Of a stretch of DNA of 64,000 nt, positions 1 to 7,359 are shown in pieces. The notes under the pieces are model-generated. The model saw only the letters and a list, made by a program, of their open reading frames with translations. It searched no databases and was not told where the DNA came from. The position numbers and the translations under genes are program-made. How positions within the stretch are numbered: position 1 is the stretch's first letter; every line of letters starts with the position of its first letter. Where the stretch lies: contig OZ255625.1 of NCBI GenBank assembly GCA_965276755.1, forward strand, positions 2,542,001 to 2,606,000. The letters run 5' to 3'. The stretch is from CAJCIS01 sp965276755. GTDB lineage: Bacteria; Pseudomonadota; Alphaproteobacteria; Acetobacterales; Acetobacteraceae.

Positions 1-128
1 AGGAATGGGATGACGATCTGCTCAAGACCACGCAGGGTGCGGCCGGGACCCTGCGTGAAGTGCTGACGCGGCTGCTGGATGCGGCGGCGGTGGCTGTGGT
101 GGAGGAGCCGATTTCGGTGACGGCATAG
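1..128 (+). CDS. C-terminal end of an unknown protein (partial)
   Basis: An open frame enters from the left edge and ends at a TAG at 126-128, giving about 41 residues that finish in ...EEPISVTA. The visible part is mildly acidic and helical-looking, with a leucine/alanine-rich stretch; no motif lets me name a family. The stop is followed within a few bases by repeat copy A1, the usual position of that repeat. The function cannot be judged from this fragment. Confidence 0.5.
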   Translation, partial: EWDDDLLKTTQGAAGTLREVLTRLLDAAAVAVVEEPISVTA

Positions 129-130
129 TC

Positions 131-250
131 AGGAAGCACTTCTTTTTGAAAAAAAGAAGCGAAAAACTTTTGCTATTTTTGCTTGCGTTTGTGCCAATTT
201 ATAAAAGTCTTTTTGCTTCTTTTTCTTCAGAAAAAGAAGAATCCTTCCTT
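131..250. repeat. Family A palindromic intergenic repeat, copy A1
   Basis: An A/T-rich unit begins AGGAAG and ends CTTCC. Left arm: TTCTTTTTGAAAAAAAGAAG. Right arm: CTTCTTTTTCTTCAGAAAAA. The arms flank a spacer and are roughly inverted copies of each other. It lies directly downstream of a stop codon and next to a family B element. It belongs to the CTTC...GAAG subtype also seen at A9 and A10. Confidence 0.85.
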
Positions 251-252
251 CT

Positions 253-430
253 TATACCAACCCGCAGAAAGATTGACTTTCAAGAAGGCTGCGGGAGATG
301 TGCCATCCCCCCCAAGACCCACCGCCATCATTTAAGTCGGTTCCTAATAAATGAGGGGGGTTTGGGATGGCACATCTTCCCCAACCTTTCTCACCTTGAA
401 CATGTCTCAGTCTCAACGCGGATTGGTACT
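253..430. repeat. MITE-like element with an inverted family B dimer (copy B1)
   Basis: The left end reads TATACCAACCCGCAGA and the right end ACGCGGATTGGTA, imperfect inverted copies sharing TACCAA-CCGC. The core (about 286-402) is two family B monomers in inverted orientation, each with GATGTGCCATC or GATGGCACATC at the hairpin tip. Almost the same element, including flanks, occurs at 52161-52342, and a degraded one at 13377-13519. No transposase is encoded, so it would be non-autonomous. Its right end abuts the stop codon of the ferredoxin-NADP reductase gene. Confidence 0.75.
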
Positions 431-1430
431 AGGGCACACCCTTGCTCGTGGAATATTCAAAATGCAGCGCCTCGCCAGGCCGCGCAATCGGGTGAATCGC
501 GTGGGCCGCAACCGCTGCTTCGGAAAACCCTTGCAAAATCAATTTCAGCTTGCCCGGGTAGGTGACGACATCACCGATGGCGAATACGCCGGCGATGTTG
601 GTCTGGCACGTGCCGGGATCGACGCGCAAATGATGACGCTCCTGTTCCAGACCCCAGCTCGCGATCGGGCCAAGATCCATCGACAACCCGAAGAAAGGCA
701 GCAGTACATCGGCCGGCAGATGGCGGGTGCGCCCGTCAAGGTCTGCCACCTCCACGCTGCGCAGCGCGCCGCCGGCACCGTGCAGCGCGTGCAATTGGTA
801 GGGGATCACCAGTTCCAGCGCTCCCGCGCGCGCGGCCGCATCCAGTTGCGCGGCCGTTTCCGGCGAGGCACGGAACTTGGGCCGGCGATGCACGACCTGG
901 ATGCTGGCGGCGATATCCCGCAGGGCGAGCGCCCAGTCGACGGCGGAGTCGCCGCCACCGGCGATAACCACGCGCTTGCCGCGCAAATCCTCGCGCCGGC
1001 GAACGTAATATTGCACCGCGCCGGAGGTCTCGTAGGCGTCCAAATCGTCGAGCGGCGGCCGGTTGGGGCCGAAGGCGCCTGCACCGGCGGCGATGATGAC
1101 GGCGCGGGCGGCTATGACTTCGTCGCGGTCGGTGCGCAGGGTAAAGGCGCCAGCCTGGCCGTGCAGCGCGACCACGCGGCGGCCGAGCAGCCGCGGCGCG
1201 GCGAAGGGGGCGATCTGGGCTTCGAGCTGCGCGACCAGGGCGCCGGCTTCCAGGGCCGGGTGGGCAGGGATGTCGTAGATGGGTTTTTCGGGGTAGAGGG
1301 CGGCGCATTGGCCGCCGACCTCGCCGAGCGCATCAATCAGCACGCTGGTGAGCTTGAGCATGCCGCATTGAAAGACGGCGAATAACCCCGCAGGGCCTGC
1401 GCCGATGATGGCGACATCTGTCTGGATCAT
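429..1430 (-). CDS. Ferredoxin--NADP(+) reductase, thioredoxin-reductase-like type
   Basis: A 333-residue two-dinucleotide-domain flavoprotein. FAD site GAGPAG is at residues 10-15; the second nucleotide site GGGDSA is at about 158-163 in the NADPH domain; the C-terminal FAD motif GVFAIGDV is present. The redox CxxC of thioredoxin reductase is missing where it would precede the NADPH domain, which points to the FNR/YumC-like family that moves electrons between NADPH and ferredoxin or flavodoxin. The start is ATG at 1430, 61 nt from tsaE on the other strand, so the two genes share a short divergent promoter region. The stop codon coincides with the end of the B1 element. The electron partner is not visible here. 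Confidence 0.9.
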   Translation of the reverse strand: MIQTDVAIIGAGPAGLFAVFQCGMLKLTSVLIDALGEVGGQCAALYPEKPIYDIPAHPALEAGALVAQLEAQIAPFAAPRLLGRRVVALHGQAGAFTLRTDRDEVIAARAVIIAAGAGAFGPNRPPLDDLDAYETSGAVQYYVRRREDLRGKRVVIAGGGDSAVDWALALRDIAASIQVVHRRPKFRASPETAAQLDAAARAGALELVIPYQLHALHGAGGALRSVEVADLDGRTRHLPADVLLPFFGLSMDLGPIASWGLEQERHHLRVDPGTCQTNIAGVFAIGDVVTYPGKLKLILQGFSEAAVAAHAIHPIARPGEALHFEYSTSKGVP

Positions 1431-1491
1431 GCGCGCGGTCTATCAGGTGCAAGCTGGGGAAAGAAGGCTAGGGGTCTTTCCAAGGACATTC

Positions 1492-1920
1492 ATGCACGTC
1501 GCCCTTCCCGATCTGGCAGCTACCGAAACGCTCGCCCGTGAGCTCGCCACCGGGCTGCGCGCCGGTGACGCCGTGCTCCTCGATGGCCCGCTCGGCGCGG
1601 GCAAGACCACGCTGGCGCGCGCCATGCTGCGCGCACTGTGCGCCGACCCGGCGCTGGAGGTGCCCAGCCCCAGCTACACGCTGGTGCAAAGCTACGAGAC
1701 GCCCGCCTTTACGGTGCACCATTTCGACTTGTGGCGGCTCGACGGGCCGGAGGCGGTCATCGAGCTCGGCTGGGACGAGGCGCGCGCGGGCGTGGTGCTG
1801 GTCGAATGGCCCGACCGGCTTGGACCGCTGACCCCGCCCGGCGCCTTGCACGTGAGCCTCAGCCTGGGGCATGGCGAGGCGAGGAACGCCAGGATCGAGA
1901 GGGAAGTGGCCGATGGCTGA
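1492..1920 (+). CDS. tsaE: tRNA threonylcarbamoyladenosine biosynthesis ATPase TsaE
   Basis: A 142-residue P-loop protein. Walker A GPLGAGKTT is at about residues 32-40, followed by PSPSYTLVQ, HFDLWRL and VEWPDRLG, the standard TsaE signature segments. TsaE drives the ATP-dependent step with TsaB/TsaD that makes t6A37 in ANN-reading tRNAs in the cytoplasm. The frame is open further upstream, but ATG 1492, with AAGGA just before it, gives the usual family length. It overlaps the next gene by 8 nt, so the two are translationally coupled. Confidence 0.93.
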   Translation: MHVALPDLAATETLARELATGLRAGDAVLLDGPLGAGKTTLARAMLRALCADPALEVPSPSYTLVQSYETPAFTVHHFDLWRLDGPEAVIELGWDEARAGVVLVEWPDRLGPLTPPGALHVSLSLGHGEARNARIEREVADG

Positions 1921-2962
1921 GCTCGTTGACGTGCTGCCGCAGCATCGCATCGATGAGGCCGCGCTGACCGCGTATCTGGCAGGCGCCCTGCCCGAGGCGG
2001 CCACCCCGCTGAGCGTGCGCCAGTTCCAGGGTGGCCAGTCCAATCCGACCTACCTGGTCACCGAGGCAGGCGGGAGGCGCTACGTGCTGCGCAAGAAGCC
2101 GCCCGGCGCCATTCTGCCCAGCGCCCATGCCGTTGATCGCGAATACACGGTCATGCACGCGCTCGGGCCCGTGGGCGTGCCGGTGCCGCGCATGCGCCTG
2201 CTATGCGAGGATACGACGGTCATCGGCACGCCGTTCTACGTCATGGATTATGTCGACGGACGCGTGCTGACAGATATCCGCTTGTCCGATCTGCCCCGCC
2301 AGGAGCGCGCGCCGTATTACATGGCGATGGCCGACGGGCTGGCCACCTTGCATCGCGTCGATTGGCGGGAAGTGGGATTGAGCGATTTCGGGAAACCCGA
2401 CGCCTATGTCGCGCGGCAGGTCAGCCGCTGGACGAGGCAATATATGGCGTCCTCCCCCGAGCCGAACGCGGATATGGACCAGCTGATGGCGTGGCTGGCG
2501 GCGAATATTCCGCCGGATGAGCGGGCGGTGATTGCACATGGCGATTACCGGCTGGGCAATCTGATGTTTGCGCCGGCGGGCCCCACGCTGCGGGCGATCC
2601 TGGATTGGGAATTGTCCACGATCGGCCACCCGCTCTCCGATCTTGCTTATCTGTGCAGCTTCTATCGCTTGCCGCATGACGGCGCGCCGTTCCGCGGCCT
2701 CGGAGGGCTGGACCTGGCCGGACTGGGTATTCCCGATGAGGCGGCGCTGGTGGCGCGCTATTGCGCGGGCGTGGGACGCGGTAATCCGCCGCCGAACTGG
2801 AATTTCTTTCTGGCCTTTTCGCTGTTCCGATCGGCGGCGATCGGGCAGGGGGTCTATGATCGCTCGCAGCGCGGGAATGCGGCGGATGCGCGGGCGCATT
2901 TGTATATGGATATGGTGCGGGGGTGCGCGGCAGTGGGGTGGCGGACGGCGCGGGAGGAGTAG
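1913..2962 (+). CDS. Aminoglycoside-phosphotransferase-fold kinase (ACAD10/11-like)
   Basis: A 349-residue APH/choline-kinase-fold protein. The glycine-rich nucleotide loop FQGGQSNPTYLV is at about 38-49; the catalytic HGDYRLGNLMF at 209-219 and the metal-binding DWE at 231-233 precede STIGHPLSDLAYL. The last motif is typical of the group related to the kinase domain of ACAD10/11, which phosphorylates hydroxyacyl-CoA, rather than of AmgK, the usual phosphotransferase after tsaE in alphaproteobacteria. The substrate is therefore uncertain. The start ATG 1913 overlaps the tsaE stop. No murU-like nucleotidyltransferase follows; repeat A2 and a toxin-antitoxin pair come next. Confidence 0.8.
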   Translation: MAELVDVLPQHRIDEAALTAYLAGALPEAATPLSVRQFQGGQSNPTYLVTEAGGRRYVLRKKPPGAILPSAHAVDREYTVMHALGPVGVPVPRMRLLCEDTTVIGTPFYVMDYVDGRVLTDIRLSDLPRQERAPYYMAMADGLATLHRVDWREVGLSDFGKPDAYVARQVSRWTRQYMASSPEPNADMDQLMAWLAANIPPDERAVIAHGDYRLGNLMFAPAGPTLRAILDWELSTIGHPLSDLAYLCSFYRLPHDGAPFRGLGGLDLAGLGIPDEAALVARYCAGVGRGNPPPNWNFFLAFSLFRSAAIGQGVYDRSQRGNAADARAHLYMDMVRGCAAVGWRTAREE

Positions 2963-3020
2963 AGGAAGAAAGGTCTTCTTTCTTGAAAGAAAGAAGCAAG
3001 GAACTTTTGCTCGTTTATTC
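2960..3020. repeat. Family A repeat, half copy A2
   Basis: A single arm, AGGTCTTCTTTCTTGAAAGA followed by AAGAAGCAAGGAACTTTTG, lies right after the phosphotransferase stop. The second inverted arm is missing. It separates the tsaE operon from the MntA/HepT pair. Confidence 0.75.
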
Positions 3021-3045
3021 GATGGGAATGTGCTAGGTCGGCCGC

Positions 3046-3342
3046 ATGCATCGGCAAGATATCATCGATAAACTACGCGAGAACGAGGCAGTTCTGCGGG
3101 CGCAGGGTGTGGCGCATGCGGCACTCTTCGGCTCGCGCGCACGCGGCGATGCTAGACCCGACAGCGATACCGACATCCTGATCGAGTTCGACCCGAACGC
3201 CCCTATAGGAATCTACGAATACGTCGAGGTCAAGGAATACATCGCCAGTCTGTTCGAAGGGCCCGTAGATGTCGTCAGTCGCGGTGGCCTAAAGCCCTAC
3301 ATTATTCCTTCGGCGACGAACGAGGCCATATATGCCTTCTGA
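3046..3342 (+). CDS. MntA-type minimal nucleotidyltransferase antitoxin
   Basis: A 98-residue nucleotidyltransferase. The signature GSRARG (about residues 29-34) is followed by SDTDILIEF (40-48), giving the two catalytic aspartates. Proteins of this size and motif pair with HepT toxins; in the studied HepT/MntA systems the antitoxin AMPylates a tyrosine of the toxin. Start is ATG 3046. The gene overlaps the following HepT-like gene by 11 nt, matching a two-gene toxin-antitoxin operon. It is flanked by repeat A2 and a pseudogene, consistent with acquired DNA. Confidence 0.85.
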   Translation: MHRQDIIDKLRENEAVLRAQGVAHAALFGSRARGDARPDSDTDILIEFDPNAPIGIYEYVEVKEYIASLFEGPVDVVSRGGLKPYIIPSATNEAIYAF

Positions 3343-3694
3343 CCCCAGGGGGTCACGCCGGTGGCTCACCGATATTGATTATCATATCTCCAAGGCCGAG
3401 ACGTTTGTAGCAGGTTTGACCCGAGACGAATTTCTTCGGGACGACCTGCGCTTCTATGCTGTCACGCGATGCCTCGAGATCATCTCCGAGGCGTCGAGGC
3501 GACTGCCTGAAGCACTGAAATCTCGCAATTCGTCGATCCGCTGGGCGGCTATCGCGTCTGCCGGAAACGTCTATCGTCATGAATACGAGAGAGTGGCTGA
3601 GGACCAAGTCTGGTTCACGCTCACGCAAAGCCTGCCGGCCCTGCGCAAGATCGTCTTGTCGGAACTGGCGGCACTCGACAGCGACCCGTCGTGA
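3332..3694 (+). CDS. HepT-like (DUF86) ribonuclease toxin
   Basis: A 120-residue all-helical protein of the HepT/DUF86 HEPN family, the expected partner of the upstream minimal nucleotidyltransferase. The C-terminal motif reads AGNVYRHEYERV (residues 78-89). It keeps the histidine and the tyrosine that is AMPylated in known systems, but the arginine of the canonical R-x(4-6)-H-x-Y motif is glycine at its usual position, with an arginine shifted next to the histidine. Members with GNxYRHxY are a recognisable subfamily, so activity is possible but not certain. It starts inside the antitoxin gene. Confidence 0.82.
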   Translation: MPSDPRGSRRWLTDIDYHISKAETFVAGLTRDEFLRDDLRFYAVTRCLEIISEASRRLPEALKSRNSSIRWAAIASAGNVYRHEYERVAEDQVWFTLTQSLPALRKIVLSELAALDSDPS

Positions 3695-3718
3695 GCGGTA
3701 GCCGGCGCATGCATTTTC

Positions 3719-4379
3719 CTACGGCAGCCTACTAAAGAGTGCATGATTAACGGGCGAGCATGTTTCGTCGAAGTCGGAATCGTCAAATTTATAGTTGCCG
3801 CCTTGCAACATGCGCAAGAGAGCACCAAACATCTGCCCATATTCAGCGCCGCTGCGCCAGAACCCGGATCCGTCCGCCAACAGGAAGCGAGCGCCAACGG
3901 CCTGATGACTGTGACGCCGCAGCCCATGCACGGCACACACCGTATGCAGTTCGATGAAATCGCGCCAAGCGTATCTGTGAACCGGCGAGAGCGTTTTGTC
4001 GCGCATGTCGATCGAACGCCAGGACAAGCAAAATTCGTTATCAAATACCGACATACAAGGTGCCCGGGAACAGGGTCGCAGCCACCAGCGTTGCGATGAT
4101 GACGTAGCGGGGTGTACTGCCAATACCGCCGGGCCAGCGGGCAGGGTGTTGGTTATAAAGGCCCCCACGCCGATGATGGCGACGGCCAGCGGAACGGCCA
4201 TGAGCACCGCTGAATCGACAAACACTTGAGACAGGAAACTGCCACGGGCAGCGATCTGCATGGAATATCTGCACCATGACCGCGGTCATGAAGATCGCAA
4301 GGAATAGTGCCGCGAAACAGGCCGCGATGCTCAACAGGCGACGCAGCGGCGCGAACGGGGCGGCGGTGGTCGCTATCAT
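3719..4379 (-). pseudogene. Frameshifted membrane-protein gene
   Basis: Minus-strand coding signal switches frame about three times. Frame 1 (4379 to about 4260) encodes an N-terminal membrane helix (CFAALFLAIFMTAVMVQIF). Frame 2 (about 4260-4115) carries a second one (VPLAVAIIGVGAFI). Frame 1 resumes (about 4110-4041) with YVIIATLVAATLFPGTLYVG, and frame 2 finishes (4040-3719) with a soluble tail containing WRDFIELHTVCAVHGLRRHS. Joined, they give a plausible protein of about 210 residues with three membrane segments. Three shifts within 350 nt suggest decay rather than programmed frameshifting, though sequence errors are possible. I do not recognise the family. Confidence 0.5.
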
Positions 4380-4529
4380 AGTCGTTTCTCAAGCTTCCAA
4401 AAAACGTCGCACAGGCTATTGCCGCTCACCATCACCATAGCGACGCGCGTGCCCAGCAATTGCGACGACACGGAGCCTTTTTTGCAACAGAAAAAATCGA
4501 CCTTTGACGTGTAGGCCGGGAAAGTTGTT

Positions 4530-4991
4530 TCAGCTTGCACTCGTCCAGCGTGCCGCCGCCTCGTCATCCGTGTCGCGGGCCTCCACCCACCGTGATTCAC
4601 CCGTCGTGAAGACCTCCTGCTTCCAGAAAGGCGCTTTCGTCTTTAGCCAATCCATCAGAAACGCTACCGCATCCAACGCCGCATGCCGATGGCGGGCCGA
4701 GGCACCGACGAACACAATCTGCTCTCCAGGCGCCAGGCGCCCCACGCGATGAATGATCGTGCAGGACAGCAACGCAAACCGCGCCTCCGCCATCTCTGCA
4801 ATGCGCGCGAGCGCCGCTTGCGTCATGGCCGGATAATGCTCAAGCGTCATGGCAATGATTGGCCGAGCAACGTCGCTCCGCACGACTCCAACGAAGCAGC
4901 CAATAGCACCTGCCTCGCTACCGGCGCGGCCCAGGCGCGCGATTTCTCCGCCGGTGTCGAACCCCTCGTCTTGCACCAGAATGCGAGCCAA
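4530..4991 (-). CDS. moaE: Molybdopterin synthase catalytic subunit MoaE
   Basis: A 153-residue protein with the MoaE signatures FVGVVRSD (33-40), LEHYPAMT (50-57), HRVGRLAPGEQIVFVG (81-96) and KTKAPFWKQE (117-126), the last carrying the conserved lysines. With MoaD thiocarboxylate it inserts the dithiolene sulfurs into precursor Z. The best start is TTG at 4991 because an excellent GGAGG site sits 5 nt upstream. moaD lies 1.45 kb upstream on the same strand; the IS1-like remnant and a small lipoprotein gene now separate the pair. Confidence 0.93.
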   Translation of the reverse strand: MARILVQDEGFDTGGEIARLGRAGSEAGAIGCFVGVVRSDVARPIIAMTLEHYPAMTQAALARIAEMAEARFALLSCTIIHRVGRLAPGEQIVFVGASARHRHAALDAVAFLMDWLKTKAPFWKQEVFTTGESRWVEARDTDDEAAARWTSAS

Positions 4992-5117
4992 CCGACCTCC
5001 TTGGCGCCAAAAGCGTAGCGACCACGCACTTTATGTCCAACGGCGTCAGCGTGCGTACTCTCCAAGCAGATTTTAAGCTTGCACGCGGCCTCTCGTATGA
5101 GATCGTTCGATAGTGTC

Positions 5118-5497
5118 TCAGTTTGAGTTTGCGACATTTGAAGCGCTGGGCTTGTAGGGGCCGCGAGCCTTGGGCGACTCCGCCCGCGCGTCAACCAGCG
5201 CAACGATATCCTCCATGCTCCAAAGCGTTTGGCTAACCTCAGCGGCCATGGCGCGGGGCTGCACTTCAACGCCTTATGGATGCGTGCGAAGTTGTAGAAG
5301 GTGAAGTAGAGCGCCAGTGCGTGAGCGTGGTTCTCTGCCTTCTTGCTGAAAGCGTTGGTCAGGCGGGTGAAGCGGCGCATAGACATGCGCATGGTCAGGT
5401 TTTAGCGCTCGACGTAGGACGTGCTGACATTCTTCTCAGCCGGGTTGCCCGCGATCTGGTTCTTGACCGCGCCAATGCAGACGGCAGGGCTGTGGCT
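5118..5497 (-). pseudogene. IS1-family transposase, C-terminal fragment
   Basis: Pieces read CIGAVKNQIAGNPAEKN, VSTSYVER, NLTMRMSMRRFTRLTNAF, SKKAENHAHALALYF and WSMEDIVALVDARA, the C-terminal half of the IS1-type transposase common in alphaproteobacteria. A TAA replaces the expected glutamine codon before NLTMRM (about 5405), and a frameshift occurs near 5260 between HKALK and AMAAEVS. The N-terminal half is absent. It is clearly non-functional and disrupts the spacing between moaD and moaE. Confidence 0.8.
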
Positions 5498-5581
5498 GGG
5501 CCTCGTTCATTTGCGGTGCCTCATTGGTGGCAGAGAAAATGAACTATGTCAATCGCGTGTCCACCGCTTCTTTGCCGCCTT

Positions 5582-5866
5582 CTAAGCCTGCTCCTGGCGC
5601 TGCTCAACCGTCAGCTTCCGTGCCCCGCCCCCAGCCCAGGGCCCTTGGGCATCGTCAAACATCCGCTCGATCAGAATTTGGAGGGCTCGGGGGGGCGGCC
5701 CATTCTCGCGCATGAAGTCGTTGATCGGCACGGTGCGTTCATGTCTAACACCGTCCGGGTATATAGCCCGCTGCTGAACGTGCAGACTGCGATCATCTTC
5801 CTGGATCAGGGTCCAGCACGATTCTCGGGCCTCATTCGCGTGGTTGACAATGACCTTCGTTCGCAT
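5582..5866 (-). CDS. Hypothetical protein inside the IS ends
   Basis: A 94-residue frame starting MRTKVIVNHANEARESCW and ending in a charged, glutamine-rich tail. Composition looks protein-like (mixed charges, two aromatic motifs, no repeats), but I recognise no family. It occupies the place where the N-terminal half of the IS1 transposase should be, between the element's inverted repeats, so it could be a passenger gene or chance coding. Start is ATG 5866. Confidence 0.35.
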   Translation of the reverse strand: MRTKVIVNHANEARESCWTLIQEDDRSLHVQQRAIYPDGVRHERTVPINDFMRENGPPPRALQILIERMFDDAQGPWAGGGARKLTVEQRQEQA

Positions 5867-5975
5867 GCTGTGGCGCCACCTGCTCCTGCTTGCATCCAAG
5901 CATAGCTGGGGTCGGGGCGACGACGCTAGAGTGTCTCAGAATAGAGATTTGCAAACTGAGACACTTCCGATCGTT

Positions 5976-6365
5976 CTATCTTATTGTGCTTCCACCTGAT
6001 ACAGAGGCAGCGGTGAGAGAAATCAAAGCTTTGCAAGCCACTCCTAGGTTTGGTGCAACTACGAACGTAGAATCAGAGGCACACAATGGGCCTCGATAGA
6101 TTACGCTGGGATCGGGGCCAATTGCTTGAATGACAATACGGCTTCCAAGGGCGCCCCAAGCAACCATCAACCCATGACCTGGCAATACCTTATAGCTTTT
6201 TCCGGCGGGTGACGTGTCTGTGCCGGACACAACAAGGTTGCTGCTACTTCGATTCTGAAGAACATTCGTGAGCCAGTCGCCATAGATACCGCAGCCTTGT
6301 AGCACGGTCATTGCTGGCAAGATGCAAAACCAACGATTGAAATAGGAAGGAGACCGCCTGAACAC
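5976..6365 (-). CDS. Small putative lipoprotein
   Basis: A 129-residue protein with a short hydrophobic leader ending in the lipobox-like LQGC (residues 22-25), then a serine/threonine/glycine-rich mature part of about 105 residues. The GTG start at 6365 has AGGAG seven bases upstream. No enzyme motif is visible. It sits just outside the right end of the IS1-like remnant, and the lower G+C look of this stretch compared with its neighbours suggests recent arrival. Confidence 0.5.
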   Translation of the reverse strand: MFRRSPSYFNRWFCILPAMTVLQGCGIYGDWLTNVLQNRSSSNLVVSGTDTSPAGKSYKVLPGHGLMVAWGALGSRIVIQAIGPDPSVIYRGPLCASDSTFVVAPNLGVACKALISLTAASVSGGSTIR

Positions 6366-6445
6366 ATAGTTCTCCTAAAACTCAGTGGAAGAGCTTGCCG
6401 GATGAGCCGCAGGCGACCGCTTGGAGAGACATATTCCAGCAATTT

Positions 6446-6712
6446 CTACCCGTTACCCCCCGTCACAGGCGGAAAGAACGCCACCTCATCCCCGTCGCCC
6501 ACCGCTGTCTCCGGCCCCGCAAAATCCTGATTCACCGCGGCGCGCACCACGCGCCCTAGCGAAAACACCGCCTCATGCCCCCCACCGCGCGCCCGCAGCA
6601 ATGCGATCAGCCCGGCGACATCGCGCACATCATCGGGCAACTCCACGCTCTCGCGCGCACAGCCCACGCGCTCGCGCAGCCAGGCAAAATAAAGGATCTC
6701 GACGCTGCCCAC
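6446..6712 (-). CDS. moaD: Molybdopterin synthase sulfur carrier subunit MoaD
   Basis: An 88-residue beta-grasp protein beginning VGSVEILYFAWLRERVG and ending PPVTGGNG; the C-terminal Gly-Gly region is the part activated as a thiocarboxylate for MoaE. Family members end in GG, so the extra NG would be an unusual tail. The frame is open upstream, but a GTG at 6712, four bases after the lipoprotein stop, gives normal MoaD length. It was probably once followed directly by moaE (4530-4991). Confidence 0.88.
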   Translation of the reverse strand: MGSVEILYFAWLRERVGCARESVELPDDVRDVAGLIALLRARGGGHEAVFSLGRVVRAAVNQDFAGPETAVGDGDEVAFFPPVTGGNG

Positions 6713-6716
6713 GCCA

Positions 6717-7274
6717 CTATTTGGGTGTTGGGATCGTGCTGACCTGGCCCGTGGGGCTGATGACCGTGCTGGTCCCATTGCCATTCGGCACAACGATATT
6801 GCCGCCAGTGGCCGAGGCACCGGCTGGCGCCTTGTAGCCCTGATCGCCCTGGATCGGCACGCGCCCACCCTTGGTCGGCACCACTGCCCCCGGAAACGCC
6901 TGCGCCGGAATGGGCGATACAGCATCCTGTTGCGAAATCTCATAGCCCGGCAGCGAAGGCAGCGGCGGCAAGGGCGCCAGCCCCGGGGCGCCCGAGCCGC
7001 CCGTGCCCGTCTCGGCCGATTGCTGCTTCTGCAAATCCTTCAGCGTGGGCACGTTCTGCGTGGGGCCGGGCCAGATGTCGCCGGCCTCGGTCATCAGCGG
7101 CTGGGGCTCGGCCACCGTGCCGTGGCGCGCGCGCAGGTAGTTCTCGCTGGATCCGACAGGGATGTTGGGATTGGCCCCGGGCAGGGTCAGCGTATCGCGC
7201 TCATACCGCCAGAACCCGGAACCCGAACAGCCGCTCAGCAGCAGGGCCGAGGCAAGCAAGGCGTAACGCGGCAT
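6717..7274 (-). CDS. Proline/glycine-rich outer-membrane lipoprotein
   Basis: A 185-residue protein with signal peptide and lipobox (LLASALLLSGCSGSG, Cys at 16), followed by a low-complexity mature region rich in Pro, Gly, Ser and Thr (GLAPLPPLPSLPGYE). No catalytic motif. ATG 7274 has GGGAG upstream. It is four bases ahead of moaD and may be co-transcribed with it. The role is unknown; such proteins are often cell-envelope linkers. Confidence 0.75.
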   Translation of the reverse strand: MPRYALLASALLLSGCSGSGFWRYERDTLTLPGANPNIPVGSSENYLRARHGTVAEPQPLMTEAGDIWPGPTQNVPTLKDLQKQQSAETGTGGSGAPGLAPLPPLPSLPGYEISQQDAVSPIPAQAFPGAVVPTKGGRVPIQGDQGYKAPAGASATGGNIVVPNGNGTSTVISPTGQVSTIPTPK

Positions 7275-7359
7275 TCAGAACTCCCCTTCGCGGCCCGCAC
7301 CATGCCTGCTTGGCGGCATTGTCTCAAGCGCGCGTGAATGGCCTGTGGCCGAATGAGCT

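Larger units (their letters stand above)
5114..5964. mobile_element. Rearranged IS1-like insertion sequence remnant
   Basis: The left end GTGTCTCAGTTTG (from 5114) and the right end CAAACTGAGACAC (to 5964) are perfect inverted repeats about 850 bp apart. Inside, 5118-5497 encodes the C-terminal half of an IS1-family transposase on the minus strand. Sequence between about 5500 and 5950 does not continue the transposase and instead holds an unrelated minus-strand frame. The element appears to have been recombined or to have captured passenger DNA, and cannot move by itself. Confidence 0.65.

Noticed and set aside
131..250. Family A copies as ordinary Rho-independent terminators
   Set aside because: Stems are nearly all A-T with no G/C stem followed by a U-run, and one copy sits between two genes of an ABC operon.
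286..402. Spaced G/C-rich repeats as a CRISPR array
   Set aside because: Copies are dispersed over 60 kb, inverted rather than direct, with no regular spacers and no cas genes.
146..565. Long plus-strand frames through repeat A1 and the B1 element and antisense to the ferredoxin-NADP reductase
   Set aside because: They translate repeats and the antisense of a strong gene; high-GC antisense frames are expected.
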